From Sphagnum compactum (Eukaryota; Bryophyta; Sphagnopsida; Sphagnales): 64,000 bases of DNA. A program made the position numbers and the translations under genes. The DNA is taken from NCBI GenBank assembly GCA_965153455.1, contig OZ234500.1, positions 6,758,001 through 6,822,000 on the forward strand, given 5' to 3'. This document shows positions 23,268-34,859 of this stretch, piece by piece. Position 1 is the stretch's first letter. The number at the start of each line of letters is the position of its first letter. The notes below the pieces were generated by a model. That model was not told where the DNA came from. It searched no databases and saw nothing but the letters and a program-made list of their open reading frames with translations.

Positions 23268-26250
23268 ACCATTAATTCCTTTTGAACATTTCTCTAGTTC
23301 TTCTAGAACATGAACAACAATCCAACATACAATTCCTTTCATTTTTCATATAGTGTTGACATTGCAATTGTATACAAGATGTAGGTGATGCAAGAGTTTG
23401 AATATTGCAAAAGCTTCAATATTTGATTTTGTACATGACAAACCCACAAACTATAGACAATGGGAATAATGTTGTCCCATATCACATGTGTTGTGTAGAT
23501 GTTGTTGGTCTCTAGTTGTGTAGGTTTTTCATTCACATTTTTGCATGTTCTTCAATTTCGTAGAATGTGAAAAGTATTCACCCTTGTTACTACAATCTAA
23601 GCATCTTACTTTCATTTGACTGGGCATTGAAGCTTTGAAGGTTATTTGTTATCCAAGAGAGAACATCTAATTGAGATAATTACACATTTCAATAATTAGA
23701 ACTTTGCGTTCCATTGACCACAAAGCTCACATTTCTAAGATGTAACAAACAACATTGGTCCAAGAAGTTTACTTATATGTGTAACTTTAAGATGGATTTG
23801 AAAAAACTTGGACATTTTAAGAATTTCAAAAAATATACTTTAACATTCATCCTTGGATGTATAAACTTGGGTATGTATTGACATAATCTAAATACAAGCA
23901 TTTCCTATCTCGGCCTCTTTTTGTGTAGTTATGCAATTAACCTTTCATGATGTTTATAGCAGTTATATAGGGCTACAAAGGAACTTGAAAAAAAGCTTGT
24001 AGGAAATGAAAATCATAAGAATGCATAGTGTTCACATGTTGTGCATCTATTAGAAATGAGGCTATATTTATTTTTCTTTAGTTTCAACTAATATAAAAAT
24101 AGATATCAAATTTCAAATGATCGATGTTTTTTAAAGTATTAGTGTAGCATTGCCCCTAGCCCAAGTGTGAAGATGACCTTAACAATACAATTCAATAACG
24201 AAAAAATGATACTAAAATTTTAATTAATTTCACATGACAAAAATTATTCATAATTTGATATCAACCCCATCTTAATCTAAAACTTAAAAAATCGTTTTCA
24301 AAAAATCCCACCAATCAAAGGCTTTCCAATAGTACCAAAAGGTCACCCTAGTTTCCTTCAAATATTTTGTTAAATTTTCTTTGACAAACTTTTTCAATAT
24401 TCAATAACCCTTGCATCATTGATCCAAAAACTACCAAACCACTTCAATGCACACCCCTACTCATTAAGGGCTTATCAACAATACTAAAAGCAAAGTAGTG
24501 GGCAATGTTATTTGAAAGATCTAATGTGACAAACAAAACAAACTATCTTCCTTAAACATATAGCATAAATACAACATTCAATGTTAAAGAATCCCCAAAA
24601 ATGTAAACTAAAAGATTTTTAAAATTTATCTTTGCAAAAAATTTAAAAAATCAAACTCTCACCTTGGGATAACTAAATAATATTTGTCCTTGCCACTTGA
24701 TTATCATTACAAATACAAATGTTGATGAACACTTTATATAACTAATTTTTATTATAAAAATTATGGCACATTCAAATTGGGGCCACCAAAGTTCAAACCA
24801 ATGTTGTGTGTGTAACAATTGTATATATAGCATGTAAACCCATGTAAGTGTAAATCATTTACACTTATATTGTTATTGTGTATAAATGTTTTTCTATTCT
24901 TACATGGGAATAGTGTGAATGTTTGCCAAATACACTTACGGGATGTCATGTCACATAAATGTTTTGAGATGTGTAAGTGTATATATTGTATGCCTTTAAT
25001 GATTATACCTACTTGCAATCCATATTAATTATTTGTGGTGCATCCCCAAAATTTATCATTTTTTCATAATGGGCCATTTTGATTGGCCCTTCATAAAAAA
25101 GTACAGTATTTTCAATTAACCGCAAGTAAAAGCATTTATTTCAATATAGGAATATGGTAGTTCTTCCCTTTGGTCATCTATATACAATGCAAAAGCAAAC
25201 TTTTGAACAAAGGATATGGGACAAATTATGGTGTTATTTAAGGATTATCTTATATGCTCATTCTTGAGTGCATCTTGCCCCACCTCATTGCTTGAGTAAA
25301 AATTTTATTTTTAACTTTGTTGATCATTCATTTTGGCTTTGGCTTTATAAGAGCTTGGGTACTTATTGAGATCGATATTACTTAGTTTAATTGGTTGTGG
25401 TGCATCCCAAAAACATAAGTGTTTTTAAAGTTGTTGTTTTAAAAAGAAATTGGCTTGCAAATTTTATTGGCCCATCATAAAAAACATTCTAAAATTTTGC
25501 TACTCACAACCCCCCACAACACCACCCCCCCCAAACAATTAAAGTGACAATTTTTTTATCTTGTTTTACACAATCGCATAAAACCATATAAGTCTGTTTG
25601 TTTACTTACATGTCTCACATTCCTCATTTACACTTACACAAAGTGTAAATGAACCTCATTGTGACATTTACATGAAGTGTAAGTCCTAAACCATATATGT
25701 ACATGCAGAACATTGATTCAAACCCGTTTTATAGAATAATTAAATGTTTCAAAAACTGCCGATTGTTAGTGGCAGGTCCTGAAAATTCCATAATACAGGG
25801 GCAGCTTCAACACATCTGTCACATAATTAATTATTTTGAAATTCATTGTCAAAAAAAAATTTATTATACAAGATTCTGTATTTTTCCTTCACAAAATTTT
25901 GTTCTTTGAAAATAATATTTAAAAAAAAAACTCAACACTTTTACAAACAATATAGTTAGTGTCATAGCTGCCAAGATACTAGGGCATATATATAGAGAAA
26001 ACCATTGGTTAAAGAGCTCTTTCTATGTTACAATCATGATGGTATGGTGGACTGCAGATAAAATAATCTCTTCGCAGCATAAGTTTAGATTGAGCAAGTC
26101 CTGCCATACGGCACTCAAAACCATAAAGTATGGATAGAAGAAAACGTTTTGTAATACAAGTTCATGCGATGAAAAGAACAGTTTCAGTAAACATCGCTGC
26201 AAAATCTTTGCATTCCCCCACAATCTTGACATTGTTTGGAGAAAAAGTTA
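23268..26250. other. AT-rich intergenic DNA
   Basis: No gene was recognised. A pair of related direct repeats starting 'gtggtgcatccc' followed by 'ggccc.tcataaaaaa' lies near 25036 and 25394. A small perfect palindrome-like inverted repeat (CATTTACACTT/AAGTGTAAATG) sits at about 25626-25651. A C-run occurs near 25518-25532. Confidence 0.5.
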
Positions 26251-26532
26251 GCAACTCCAGAAGACAGAATCTTTGCAGGTGAAACTATCCATACCCTCCT
26301 CAGAAGGATCATGCTCCATGCAGTCTCTGCATACAGTCTCTATCAGTTAGTCACCAGAGATATGGCATAGAAGCAGTAGCAACTGCAACTTTGTATGACA
26401 TCACATTGTATGAATCTGGAGTCCTGGCCCCTTCAAATTTTGGCCTTCAGATGATGATGAGCATGTTCATGTCAAAAATCCAGATTCATCGTGATCTTGG
26501 TGGTTTCAAACCACCACCACCACCCCAAATCA

Positions 26533-29500
26533 CTGCAAAACCATAGGAAGGCTCCGGATGGGATATGGAACAAGTCCCCTTGGAAGCCAGAAAGTGCCCT
26601 CATTGATGTAGGTGTGTTGGATCCATTGGTCATTTGCATCATTGTTGGCTGTATAGGCAGTGTGACTGAATGCTGCCTTTCGTTGATTTATCAAACAAAC
26701 ATCACCACCAGCCAACCACACTCCCTCAACTTCACTCCCAACTTGCTTTGCAATCTCCTTCACTTGCTTATAAGCTGTAATGGCCTCAAGGCTTCCACTG
26801 ACAAATTTGTCAAAACTATCAGAACCAAATAAACTCTCTTCAAATAGATTGAAAATGGGACTATCCTCTGGGCCTTCAATCACATACTTTGAGAATACCG
26901 ATCCAGCATGTTCCCAAGTAATCTTTTCTTCCCGGAGGATTTTTATGTGAGATGGGTCAATCACTGTGTAAAGCTTGTGAAAATCACACACCATGATTTG
27001 CCCAGTTTTGGCTGCATCATCCCCTCTTAGACCTATAAATGCAAGCACACTGGGGAAGCTATCTGGCCTGACCTGGAAATAATCCACATGGAAGTCAAGA
27101 AATTTGCAGCTGCCTTCAGAACCTGCCTGTAAAAGACAGAAAATTCAAGCAATTGTGAGCTATCACCACTCCTGAAATTTGGACTCATACAATTAGCAGC
27201 TTTTGACATTTAACAGTGAAGTTCAGGTTTTGCAATCAAAAGAGACATCTAGCGCATGTACTATAACTGAAATACAAAAGGGCATCTTCATATGAAGGTC
27301 ACAATCAAATGAACATCTTTCTTTCATACTAAGATAAGCTGGCTATAACTTAGTGCACGAATTCATGGCCTGAAGCTCACCAACAAACTCATAGCTTCAA
27401 AAATTTTAAGGTTTTCTTGAAGCTCTGCATGACTGTTATAGCAGGTCCACCCACACCCCCTATTTTGGGCCTCTACCAGTGTTTATCATATCCAACATAG
27501 AGTGTTAATTGTCTCCCCAGCCCCGTGACCCACAAGCATCAAAAATTGGACGGTATAAGCAGAGACACCACCTGGGCCAATCGTTACAGCCAGCCAATCC
27601 AAAGCCATCAATGTTCTTTTCACTGGGGCTTGTGGAGACCACTGTATCCTGTGCAAATTTACAGGTCCAAACTCTAAACCGATTTTCACCTTATTTCAAG
27701 GGGTGTACTTCATCCAAAGTGGAGTGTAAGGGCCATTTTACTGCTACCACTGGACCTTCTCTTAAGAGCTTGAGCATTTTTTGTACACATGATGATTTTA
27801 GGTGCTTCTGCAATTGTAAAGAACTGCCTGATTTTTCCTAGTGTATTTTGGGGAGAATCACCCGGCCAATGATGTCACCTGAACTTCTGAAATCCAGGTC
27901 TTCTGAAATCTGGAAGGTCCCCACCATTGTGTCAACTAAGCCTTCCCTATTTCAGAAGTTCCTCCTTGAAGAAAAAACCAAAAAAATTGGGCCTTTCTTT
28001 ACACGTGAAGGGTCTAGCTTAAGAACCTTCTGTGGAATTGAGGCTCCACTCACAAGGCCAAATGGAGGGGCCAAAAATCCAGAAGGGTCTAAAGCTAGAC
28101 CCTTCTCCTATGCTTGAAGAATTGGGCATTTGAAAAGAGTAGTTCCTTCCAGAGTCTGATGCTTGGGGGTTGTTGCTCCAAGCAATTCCCACAGTGCTAA
28201 GTCATAATGAAGAAGCCCTGGCTTTTGTCCCTGAAGTTTTGGATCTTTGGCAACAAACTTAGCATTTCAAGAGTCTGGCCCTACAACACGTCTGAAGTTG
28301 GGGAAAAAGCCTGGTAATGGAGTCTAACTACAAGGCAACTCATGTTCCCCACCCCCCTCCCCCCCCCCCCCCTTTTCTTAAGGTTTTTCTCACTGTGAAA
28401 TTAGGGTTAGGGTTTTCATAATCCAGTTCGAGAATTCATTAATGGATTATGAAACTGGGTACCAAAAGATTGAAGCCTAAATTGATTTCTCGCTTCTGAA
28501 GTTGCACTCACCTGCTCCACTTTCTTGGGCTACCCCTTCAAAAAAATTCTAACTTTGAAATTAGGGTAGGATTTTTGAGATCTGCCAATGGATTATGAAA
28601 CTGGGTACCAAAACATTAAAGCACAAATCAATTTGTTGCCTCTGAAGTTGTACTCACCTGCTCCACTTTCCTGGGCTCCCCCTGTTTTCTTGAGGTTTTC
28701 CTCACTTTGAAGTTAGGGTTAGGGTTTTTGAGACCTGCCAATGGATTATGAAACAGGGTACCAAAAGATTGAAGCCTAAATCGATTTCTCACTTCTGAAG
28801 TGGTATTCACCTGCTCCACTTTCTGGGACTCCCCCTGTTTTCTTAAGTTTTTTTCTCGGTTTGAAATTAGGATTAGGGTTTTCGAGATCTGCCAATGGAT
28901 TACGAAACTGGGTACCAAAAGATTGAAGCATAAATCGATTTCTCGCTTCTGAAGTGGTATACACCTGCTCTACTTTCTGGGACTCCCCCTGTTTTCTTAA
29001 GTTTTTTTCTCAGTTTGAAATTAGGTTAGGGTTTTCTAGATCTGCCAACGGATTACGAAACTGGGTACCAAAAGATTGTTCAAGTTGTACTCACCTGTTC
29101 CACTTTCTCAGGTTCCCCCTGTTTTTTTAAGTTTTTTTTCTGAGTTTGAAATTAGGGTTAGGGTTTTCTTTTTTTCTTTTTGAAGTACAACAGCAGACAC
29201 GATCTGACAAGCCATTGGCACCCCCAAGTCAAGCTCCTTAGCAGAGGGCCGGCAGGAGTTTCACCTGCACGCCACTGGGTTTGAAACTTTGAACCCAGGA
29301 CCTATTTGTGGTATCCGGTTCCCAGAAGGGGCTATACCAGTGAGCCATCACCCCTGGGGCCTTTTAGGGTTAGGGTTTTCAAGATCTACTGCCAATGGAT
29401 TGCCAAACTGGGTACACAAAAAAGATTGCAGCACAAATCGATCTCCGAGTTCTGAAGATATTGAACTCACCTGCTCCACTTTCTCGGGTGTAGTAGCAGG

Positions 29501-30250
29501 AGTGTAAAGATCTCGAACAAGAAGCGACATGCCGGGTCGATCCGATCGCACCGCGTCGTGAAGGAATGGCTGGCCGATAATCCTCGAGATCCCTACCAGC
29601 CAAGTCTCCGAGACGTACTTGCCCAGCTTCGATGATCCGTCCCACCCAGTCGCCGGAAGATCCGTATCCACCGGAAGCCCTCTGATGACAAGAACTGGCG
29701 GCTGCGAAGGATCGTGTATGAAGCGCTCGAGCCTGGCCACGATATCAGGCATGAGCCATCTTCGCACTAACGCGTGAGCCGAAGTCACGAACTCCTCCAT
29801 CTTGTGATAATCTCGCGTGGTCCCAAGGTCTTCTGGCCATGTAGCCGCTTCGGATCCGTAGTCAGCTTCGAAACAGCTACCGAAGGACTCTTCAGGAATT
29901 GTGATGGTGAGGACAGTGGGTACTGACTCCGAAACCAGCTGAGAGCAAGTCGTCTGCTGCTCCTCCAGCTCCTCCGTGGTTTGTGAGTGCAAGCTCGTCG
30001 TCAAAGCCAGCAATGGACAACATCCGCTAAACCGCACAGTGGGTGCTGCCCTTTGAGTACGGAGTGGAAACAGATGAGCTGGGCCCCGACATGAAGCAGC
30101 TGCCTGATCAGAGAAAAAAACTGTGTGCCACTCTTCAAGAGCTGCTCCCTGCTGCTTCTTCTTGGCTGCTATCGAACATTGATGAGACGTGAGACACGAT
30201 AAATGGCCGGCGCGCCAGGTAGCTTGAGAAAGCAATGAGAAGCTTGCCAT
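26533..30250 (-). CDS. Asparagine-oxygenase/clavaminate-synthase-like protein, 458 aa
   Basis: Two coding exons: 29471-30250 (260 codons) and 26533-27126 (198 codons), stop at 26530-26532. Exon 1 ends ...PEKVEQ at CAG|GTGAGT. Exon 2 begins after tttacag and continues in phase 0 with AGSEGSCKFLDFHVDYF. Family members are Fe(II)/2-oxoglutarate dioxygenases that hydroxylate amino-acid side chains. The N-terminal core (VLVIRGLPVD), the proximal metal motif H-V-D and the C-terminal GGDVCLINQRKAAFSHTAY align without gaps to that family. At the position of the distal His (RAVHGR in AsnO-type enzymes) there is Phe, with a His two residues later. The Arg expected in D-R-W is Gln (NDQW). The protein may be inactive or altered. 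About 110 extra N-terminal residues, Ser/Ala/Gln-rich, could be a transit peptide. The start context is good (A at -3, G at +4). Confidence 0.8.
29152..29168 (+). repeat. Left target-site duplication of the SINE
   Basis: TTAGGGTTAGGGTTTTC, 17 bases, identical to 29364-29380. Confidence 0.8.
29169..29363 (-). mobile_element. tRNA-derived SINE in intron 1
   Basis: A 195-bp insert flanked by a perfect 17-bp duplication. On the minus strand it has an A-box-like TGGCTCACTGG near its 5' end. About 50 bases on is a B-box-like GGTTCAAAGTTTC within 'cctgggttcaaag'. Its 3' end is A-rich (aaaaagaaaaaaag). This layout (Pol III promoter, short body, A-rich tail, long target duplication) is that of a SINE mobilised by a LINE. 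It is clearly GC-richer than its surroundings. The family is not identified. It is in the same orientation as the host gene. Confidence 0.8.
29364..29380 (+). repeat. Right target-site duplication of the SINE
   Basis: TTAGGGTTAGGGTTTTC, identical to 29152-29168. It shows that the insertion hit the telo-box-like part of one array unit. Confidence 0.8.
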
Positions 30251-30534
30251 TTTTAATCAAACATTCAATCCTCCTCTCAACATGCACACACGACGAATGA
30301 CACCCACTAGGTAGTCAAACAGACAAAACCCACAACACAAAATCAAACTGGAAATACGTGATCTTGAGCTTTTCGAAGCCCGGATTCTCTCGGCTCAGTT
30401 TCTCTATGTCCAACAGTGAAGTCAGTCAGTCAGTCACCAGTACAAAATAGGACCCATGCAATAAAATGTGATGCCACACCAGCTTCACGATCTATCTATT
30501 CCCAGAAACACACTTCAGAGTGAGTGAGGACTCG

Positions 30535-30542
30535 GTTTATAG
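30535..30542 (-). promoter_or_regulatory. Candidate TATA box of the oxygenase-like gene
   Basis: CTATAAAC on the minus strand, about 285 bases upstream of the ATG. A start site near 30505 would leave a 5' leader of about 255 bases. Position and sequence are typical, but no transcript evidence is available. Confidence 0.45.
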
Positions 30543-30810
30543 AAAATCCCAATTCCCAATCTGCTGCTGCTTCAGAATACAAGAGACACGCACGAAACTA
30601 TCATGATCAGCTTCTCTCTCTCGGCATGTGGGTGTGTGAGCTTTGGAAACGACAGACAACTTGCAATGTACAATCCTGAAGCAAAACCAAACTCCTCTGT
30701 GTCTGTTTGTCAGTCAGGCAGTCGAGATGGCGCTTACGAGAGGACTGACGAGATCGTTTCTTCGCACTCTGCGAGAAAGAGAAAATGGCAACAAACTCTG
30801 TTTGCCATTG

Positions 30811-31100
30811 CAGTGGTTTTTTCTTTTTTCTCTTTTTTGGCGAATTTCCACAACCTGGCGAGGGAAAAAAGGAAGGTGCAAAATGTACAAAGGGGTTTTT
30901 TTTTTTTAAAAACAAACGGGCCCAAGTCCCACGTGTGAGGGGAAAAAATTCTAAGGTCGTCAAATTAAAGGAGGAATCTTAAATTTTTCTACTCCCCCAC
31001 CCCTCCTCGCCCCTCTAGCCAAATATGGCTAAAAGTTCTCTTGTGCAGGATCGACAACCTACCTACTTCACAAATCTAAAAAAACATACACTGTTCACAA
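30811..31100 (+). repeat. Dispersed ~280-bp repeat, copy B
   Basis: Contains 'ttggcgaatttcc', 'cctggcgag', an A/G-rich run, then 'tagccaaatatggctaaa', 'gttctcttgtg' and 'ctacctacttcacaaat'. It matches copy A in block order and lies about 560 bases upstream of the oxygenase-like ATG, in the promoter-proximal region. Confidence 0.55.
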
Positions 31101-31179
31101 TGAATGAGTGTTTATATTATTAGCGAATCTTTTTCAATTTTTTTCGACTTGAAAAATATGATTTTGACAGCTAGAAATG

Positions 31180-31410
31180 GATTTTTGTGAAAAAGATGGC
31201 CCCTCATTCGCCAGATTCTGGGGGGAAATAAAGTAATCGCCAGATTTTGCAACAACAGGTTGCAACAGGTAGCCAAAACATAAAGGGATTCTAAGTTTTT
31301 TTTTTTTTTAAACTTTCACATCTGGTCTATGACCAAATTTTGTCTAAATCTCCTTGTCAATGACCAAGAGTCAAGCTACTTCACAAAATTGAAACAAAAA
31401 AAACACAGGA
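31180..31410 (+). repeat. Dispersed ~280-bp repeat, copy C (partial)
   Basis: Contains 'tcgccagatttt', 'gaccaaattttgtctaaatc', 'tccttgtcaatgacc' and 'gctacttcacaaaattgaaac' followed by A-rich sequence. It lies next to copy B. Confidence 0.45.
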
Positions 31411-31489
31411 ACTTCACATGCACTTGTGGGTACTGATTTGTTCTGGCCACTGACTGCACTGCAAGTGCGTATCAAATATCTTGCATATT

Positions 31490-31660
31490 ATATTAAAGGG
31501 CACTTTAGTGTAAGATAAAACCCTAGGGTGGGGGCATTCCCAAAATGCCGGGCATAAGGACAAGACCATGGCCAAGTCCAGCTCCAGATTTTGGGAATGC
31601 CCCTCATCTGTTGGCTTTGCCTTTTGTAAAGCATGGGGCTATCACTAACTTGAACATACT
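31490..31660. repeat. Foldback element, copy 2
   Basis: 'ggggcattcccaaaat' at about 31531 is the exact reverse complement of 'attttgggaatgcccc' at about 31589. Looser complementarity extends outward. It shares the arm core with the element at 12188-12292 and is probably the same MITE-like family. Confidence 0.55.
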
Positions 31661-31829
31661 TAAGATTATGAGGCATAGAAAAGGGTGGGTTCATATCCCT
31701 ACTCCTTACAAGTGGGACAAGTGTTCAGGTGTTCAAGCTAAGAATGTCTTAAATAAAAAGAACAAAGAAAAAGATATGACCACTTTTAGAATCAAAAGAT
31801 ATTTTTGACATGCAACAACTTACATTGAT

Positions 31830-34800
31830 GTGTGGGATGTGTTCCATTGAAAAGGATGTATTGCACGATCTTATTGGATATGTCTATACCAATTAATTCC
31901 AAAACAAAGGAACCAAAAGACATCATATCTTCCATTGCTTAAGCTTTATTCATCATGGTACAAAACTTGCATAATCTATGTAATTACAAGGAATCATAAA
32001 TGTTGGTGGCCATAGCCTCGCATATAAACACTAATTTGTAAGGGATCTTATTATACACTAATTGCCAACAATTGAATGGCATAAGAAGTTTCATGAGGTT
32101 GTTTGCCACAAGTTGAAGGCTTTTGAAAATTAACATGGAAGTTAGTGAAATTATGTAGCATATGGATAGTTTCACTTAATGTGTGCTTTCTTTCATGGAG
32201 GCATTGGACTGGGAAGCCAAAAAATTTAACATGGCAGCTATTATAGCTCACTTTTAATCTTGCACTACTTTTCTATGACGAATGTTGTTATGAAAATAAA
32301 ATGATGAGATGAGCAAGGAGGTTTGTGGGCTACAAAATGGGGAGAGTTGTGTTGAGCAAAAGTAGGGGGTCTATTGTTGGTAACTTACTAAACATGGTTT
32401 TATGTTGATAAGATATCATCATTAGTAGTTCGACAATTTTTCAATTTTTCAAATTTGGTAATAGGTTTTCATGGGGTTACCGTTTTGTGATAGGGGTCAT
32501 GATAGTCCACCACATAGACATAACAAGTAGGTTACTTACTTATAAGACTCATGTATGTGTGAACAAACATAATATTCAACACCACTATCAGCATTACTAT
32601 TTCCATGTGTGGACATAACATAAGTAGGCACAATTTCTTACCCACTCTTAAAGACTACATGTGTAAAATCAGGGTAAAATCCTTTTTTTAAGAGGAATAC
32701 TCATGGTTATAATGTGTATTCCAAATATAATAGAATGTTTTTAGTACTATTATATCCAAAGATGGATCTTTATATGAATGAATGTTCTCACCATATATAT
32801 AATTCTAGTTAACCATGTTTGACTTTAACAAGTTGCACAAAAGTCACATATGACAATTTCAATACAACTAGAATAAATGAAACACTCATTAGCAACTTCT
32901 TTGCAACTATTTTACAATTATTATATTGGATTTTAATGCAACTACCAAACTACTAACTACAATTATTATTATTATTATTACCCAACCTAATATAATATAA
33001 TTTAATATAATTTAATATAAGGTATTATACACTTATTAACCTAGCTTATAATTAACTATGGCTACAAAAATTTATAATATAATTATGTTAATTATTATCA
33101 TAAATATTTAATATTATTAACTTTTTTTTATAAAAAAAGCTAGGCTACCATAACCTAGCCTAACATAATTAAAATTTAATAATATCTAGTCTAGGGTATT
33201 ATTTATTATTATTACAGTGATAAAAGTAATGAATTACAATATTTAATATATTTAATAGATAGGTTATGTTAAGGTAGACTTTCCCACCATAGATCATTAG
33301 TTAATGACTAAATAATTTTGGATTTGTGTTCATTCAAGGTTAGGGTACACAAAAGGAATGTCTCACCCCAAAATCATTTTTAAGACATTATTTTGAATGA
33401 CCATTACATTTACAAAATAATTCTATTTGGTAGATTTTTTTTTTTCATTAAATATTCACATACTTCTTGATTAAAATGGTGGTGATCTTTTGTAATTTGA
33501 ATGATTAAAACATGTCTTTGAATGTTTTGAAAAATGGCTTAAGAACTATGTTTCACTACGTAAAACTATAAAAAAGGATTCAATAGGACTAACAATATTT
33601 GTTCAAATTGTTCCATATTTCAACCATAAATAAGATACACTAAGTTTTATATGATGACATAAATTTTTAGTTCAATGGGTCACCAAATTTTGTGGAATTG
33701 ATGTTAAAATCTTAATATTTTTCATAGAAAAGGTTACATTAATACAAACAATCAAATTAATTTTTTTAATTACAAAAGTACATTCCAAAGGTTCAGAAAA
33801 AAAATATAGGAAATGTGGGTGTAAAAAAGGACATTATTTGATTTTTTAAATAAGGTTTTAGTATTCCAAATCAAAATATGTCATTTTTATAAATGTCTTG
33901 TAGTCTTACATTCCTTTTTTGTTTATATTTGAATAGGGCATTCAAATTTGTTCAATTGATTTGAATCATTCATTATAACATTTATTGGTTGAAAGCCTAA
34001 ACATACATATCCCTGTTTCACTGTTTAACATCTTAGAACATTCATTTTGCTAAATATTTGTTTTAGGATTCAAGACACAAGACAAAATGGTGTCATGGTT
34101 TTTATTGTGGTACCTCAACCATGAATGCACCATATTTCAAGTTATTTTTTGTGATGTAAGAGCATCTCCAACAATGTTCGATATGTGATCATGTACAGTA
34201 AAATTGGATGAAGAAAGTCCAGTGTATGCTTATTTGGCTGAGGAAAATGGTTTTGGTTTTGCATAATTGTGCATGTTGCCATCATTAGTAAAAAGCACAA
34301 TAGTGTTATGCTCTTGTAGAAAAAAAATTATTACTACAATTTTCAACACCATTGTGTTTTATTTATCATGGGTTTTTAACATATTCAACATGAGTTCAAG
34401 GTTCCTTCTTGATGATGATGATGATTTAACATAACATGTTGTTATGTTAAACATATTGTCAAATATGAATGTGTCAAAAAAACATGTTGAAAAAACAACA
34501 AATCAACATAATTACATAATATCCCCAACATTGTTATCTCATACTTCTTTTAACATTATAATAGATTTAATTTCAACATCTTTTGAGCAAACATATGTTA
34601 GTTTTCCTAATTGATTAATTTACAAATATCATGAGATTCCACAATGCTTGTTTTATGTTAGGAACAATATTCAATCACATAGTCATGCATGTGTCACACA
34701 TTTACCACACATTTCTTGCACATTTGATACTAAAATTGTGACACTTCTTTCTTTGATTCTTTTCCTAGGATATGACTAAATTTGTTTAGGCTCTCTTGAA

Positions 34801-34850
34801 TGTTTCCCACAATTTATGATAGAATTTCCACACAAATTATTTAATCTCAT
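31830..34850. other. AT-rich intergenic DNA
   Basis: No gene was recognised. An (att)n run followed by 'taatataatttaatata' repeats lies at about 32953-33025. Short frames near 31.98-32.25 kb (minus) look vaguely protein-like but are not assignable. Confidence 0.5.
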
Positions 34851-34859
34851 GACACATTT

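Larger units (their letters stand above)
27127..29470 (-). other. Intron 1 of the oxygenase-like gene (2.34 kb)
   Basis: It starts GTGAGT and ends TTTTACAG. The 5' kilobase is a tandem array of the donor region plus a SINE. The middle (27.48-28.35 kb) is moderately GC-richer and contains a perfect 10-bp-arm hairpin, GAAGGGTCTA/TAGACCCTTC (28081-28104). A run of Cs lies at about 28345-28372. The open frames inside the intron are short and unlike known proteins. Confidence 0.7.
28390..29500 (-). repeat. Tandem array of the exon 1/intron 1 junction, six copies
   Basis: The exon-1 end with its donor (AAGTGGAGCAG|GTGAGT, exon side at 29471) recurs with exon-side bases at 29095, 28965, 28811, 28658 and 28512. 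Spacings are 376, 130, 154, 153 and 146 bases. The 376 falls to 164 when the SINE and its duplicated target (212 bases) are removed. Every copy keeps CAG|GT. Units also share 'ccaatggatta.gaaactggg' and a telo-box-like stretch, 'ttagggttagggtttt'. The array must have arisen by tandem duplication across the 5' splice site. Confidence 0.85.

Noticed and set aside
28628-28964. Open minus-strand frames in intron 1 resembling exon text
   Set aside because: They are read-through of tandem donor-region copies, not separate exons or a gene.
29152-29380. Telomeric repeat insertion
   Set aside because: Only about two heptamers are present per unit; the duplicated copy is explained by the SINE target-site duplication.
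30603-30982. Overlapping open frames on both strands upstream of the oxygenase-like gene
   Set aside because: They fall over promoter sequence and dispersed repeat copy B, contain K/F-rich low-complexity text and resemble no protein.
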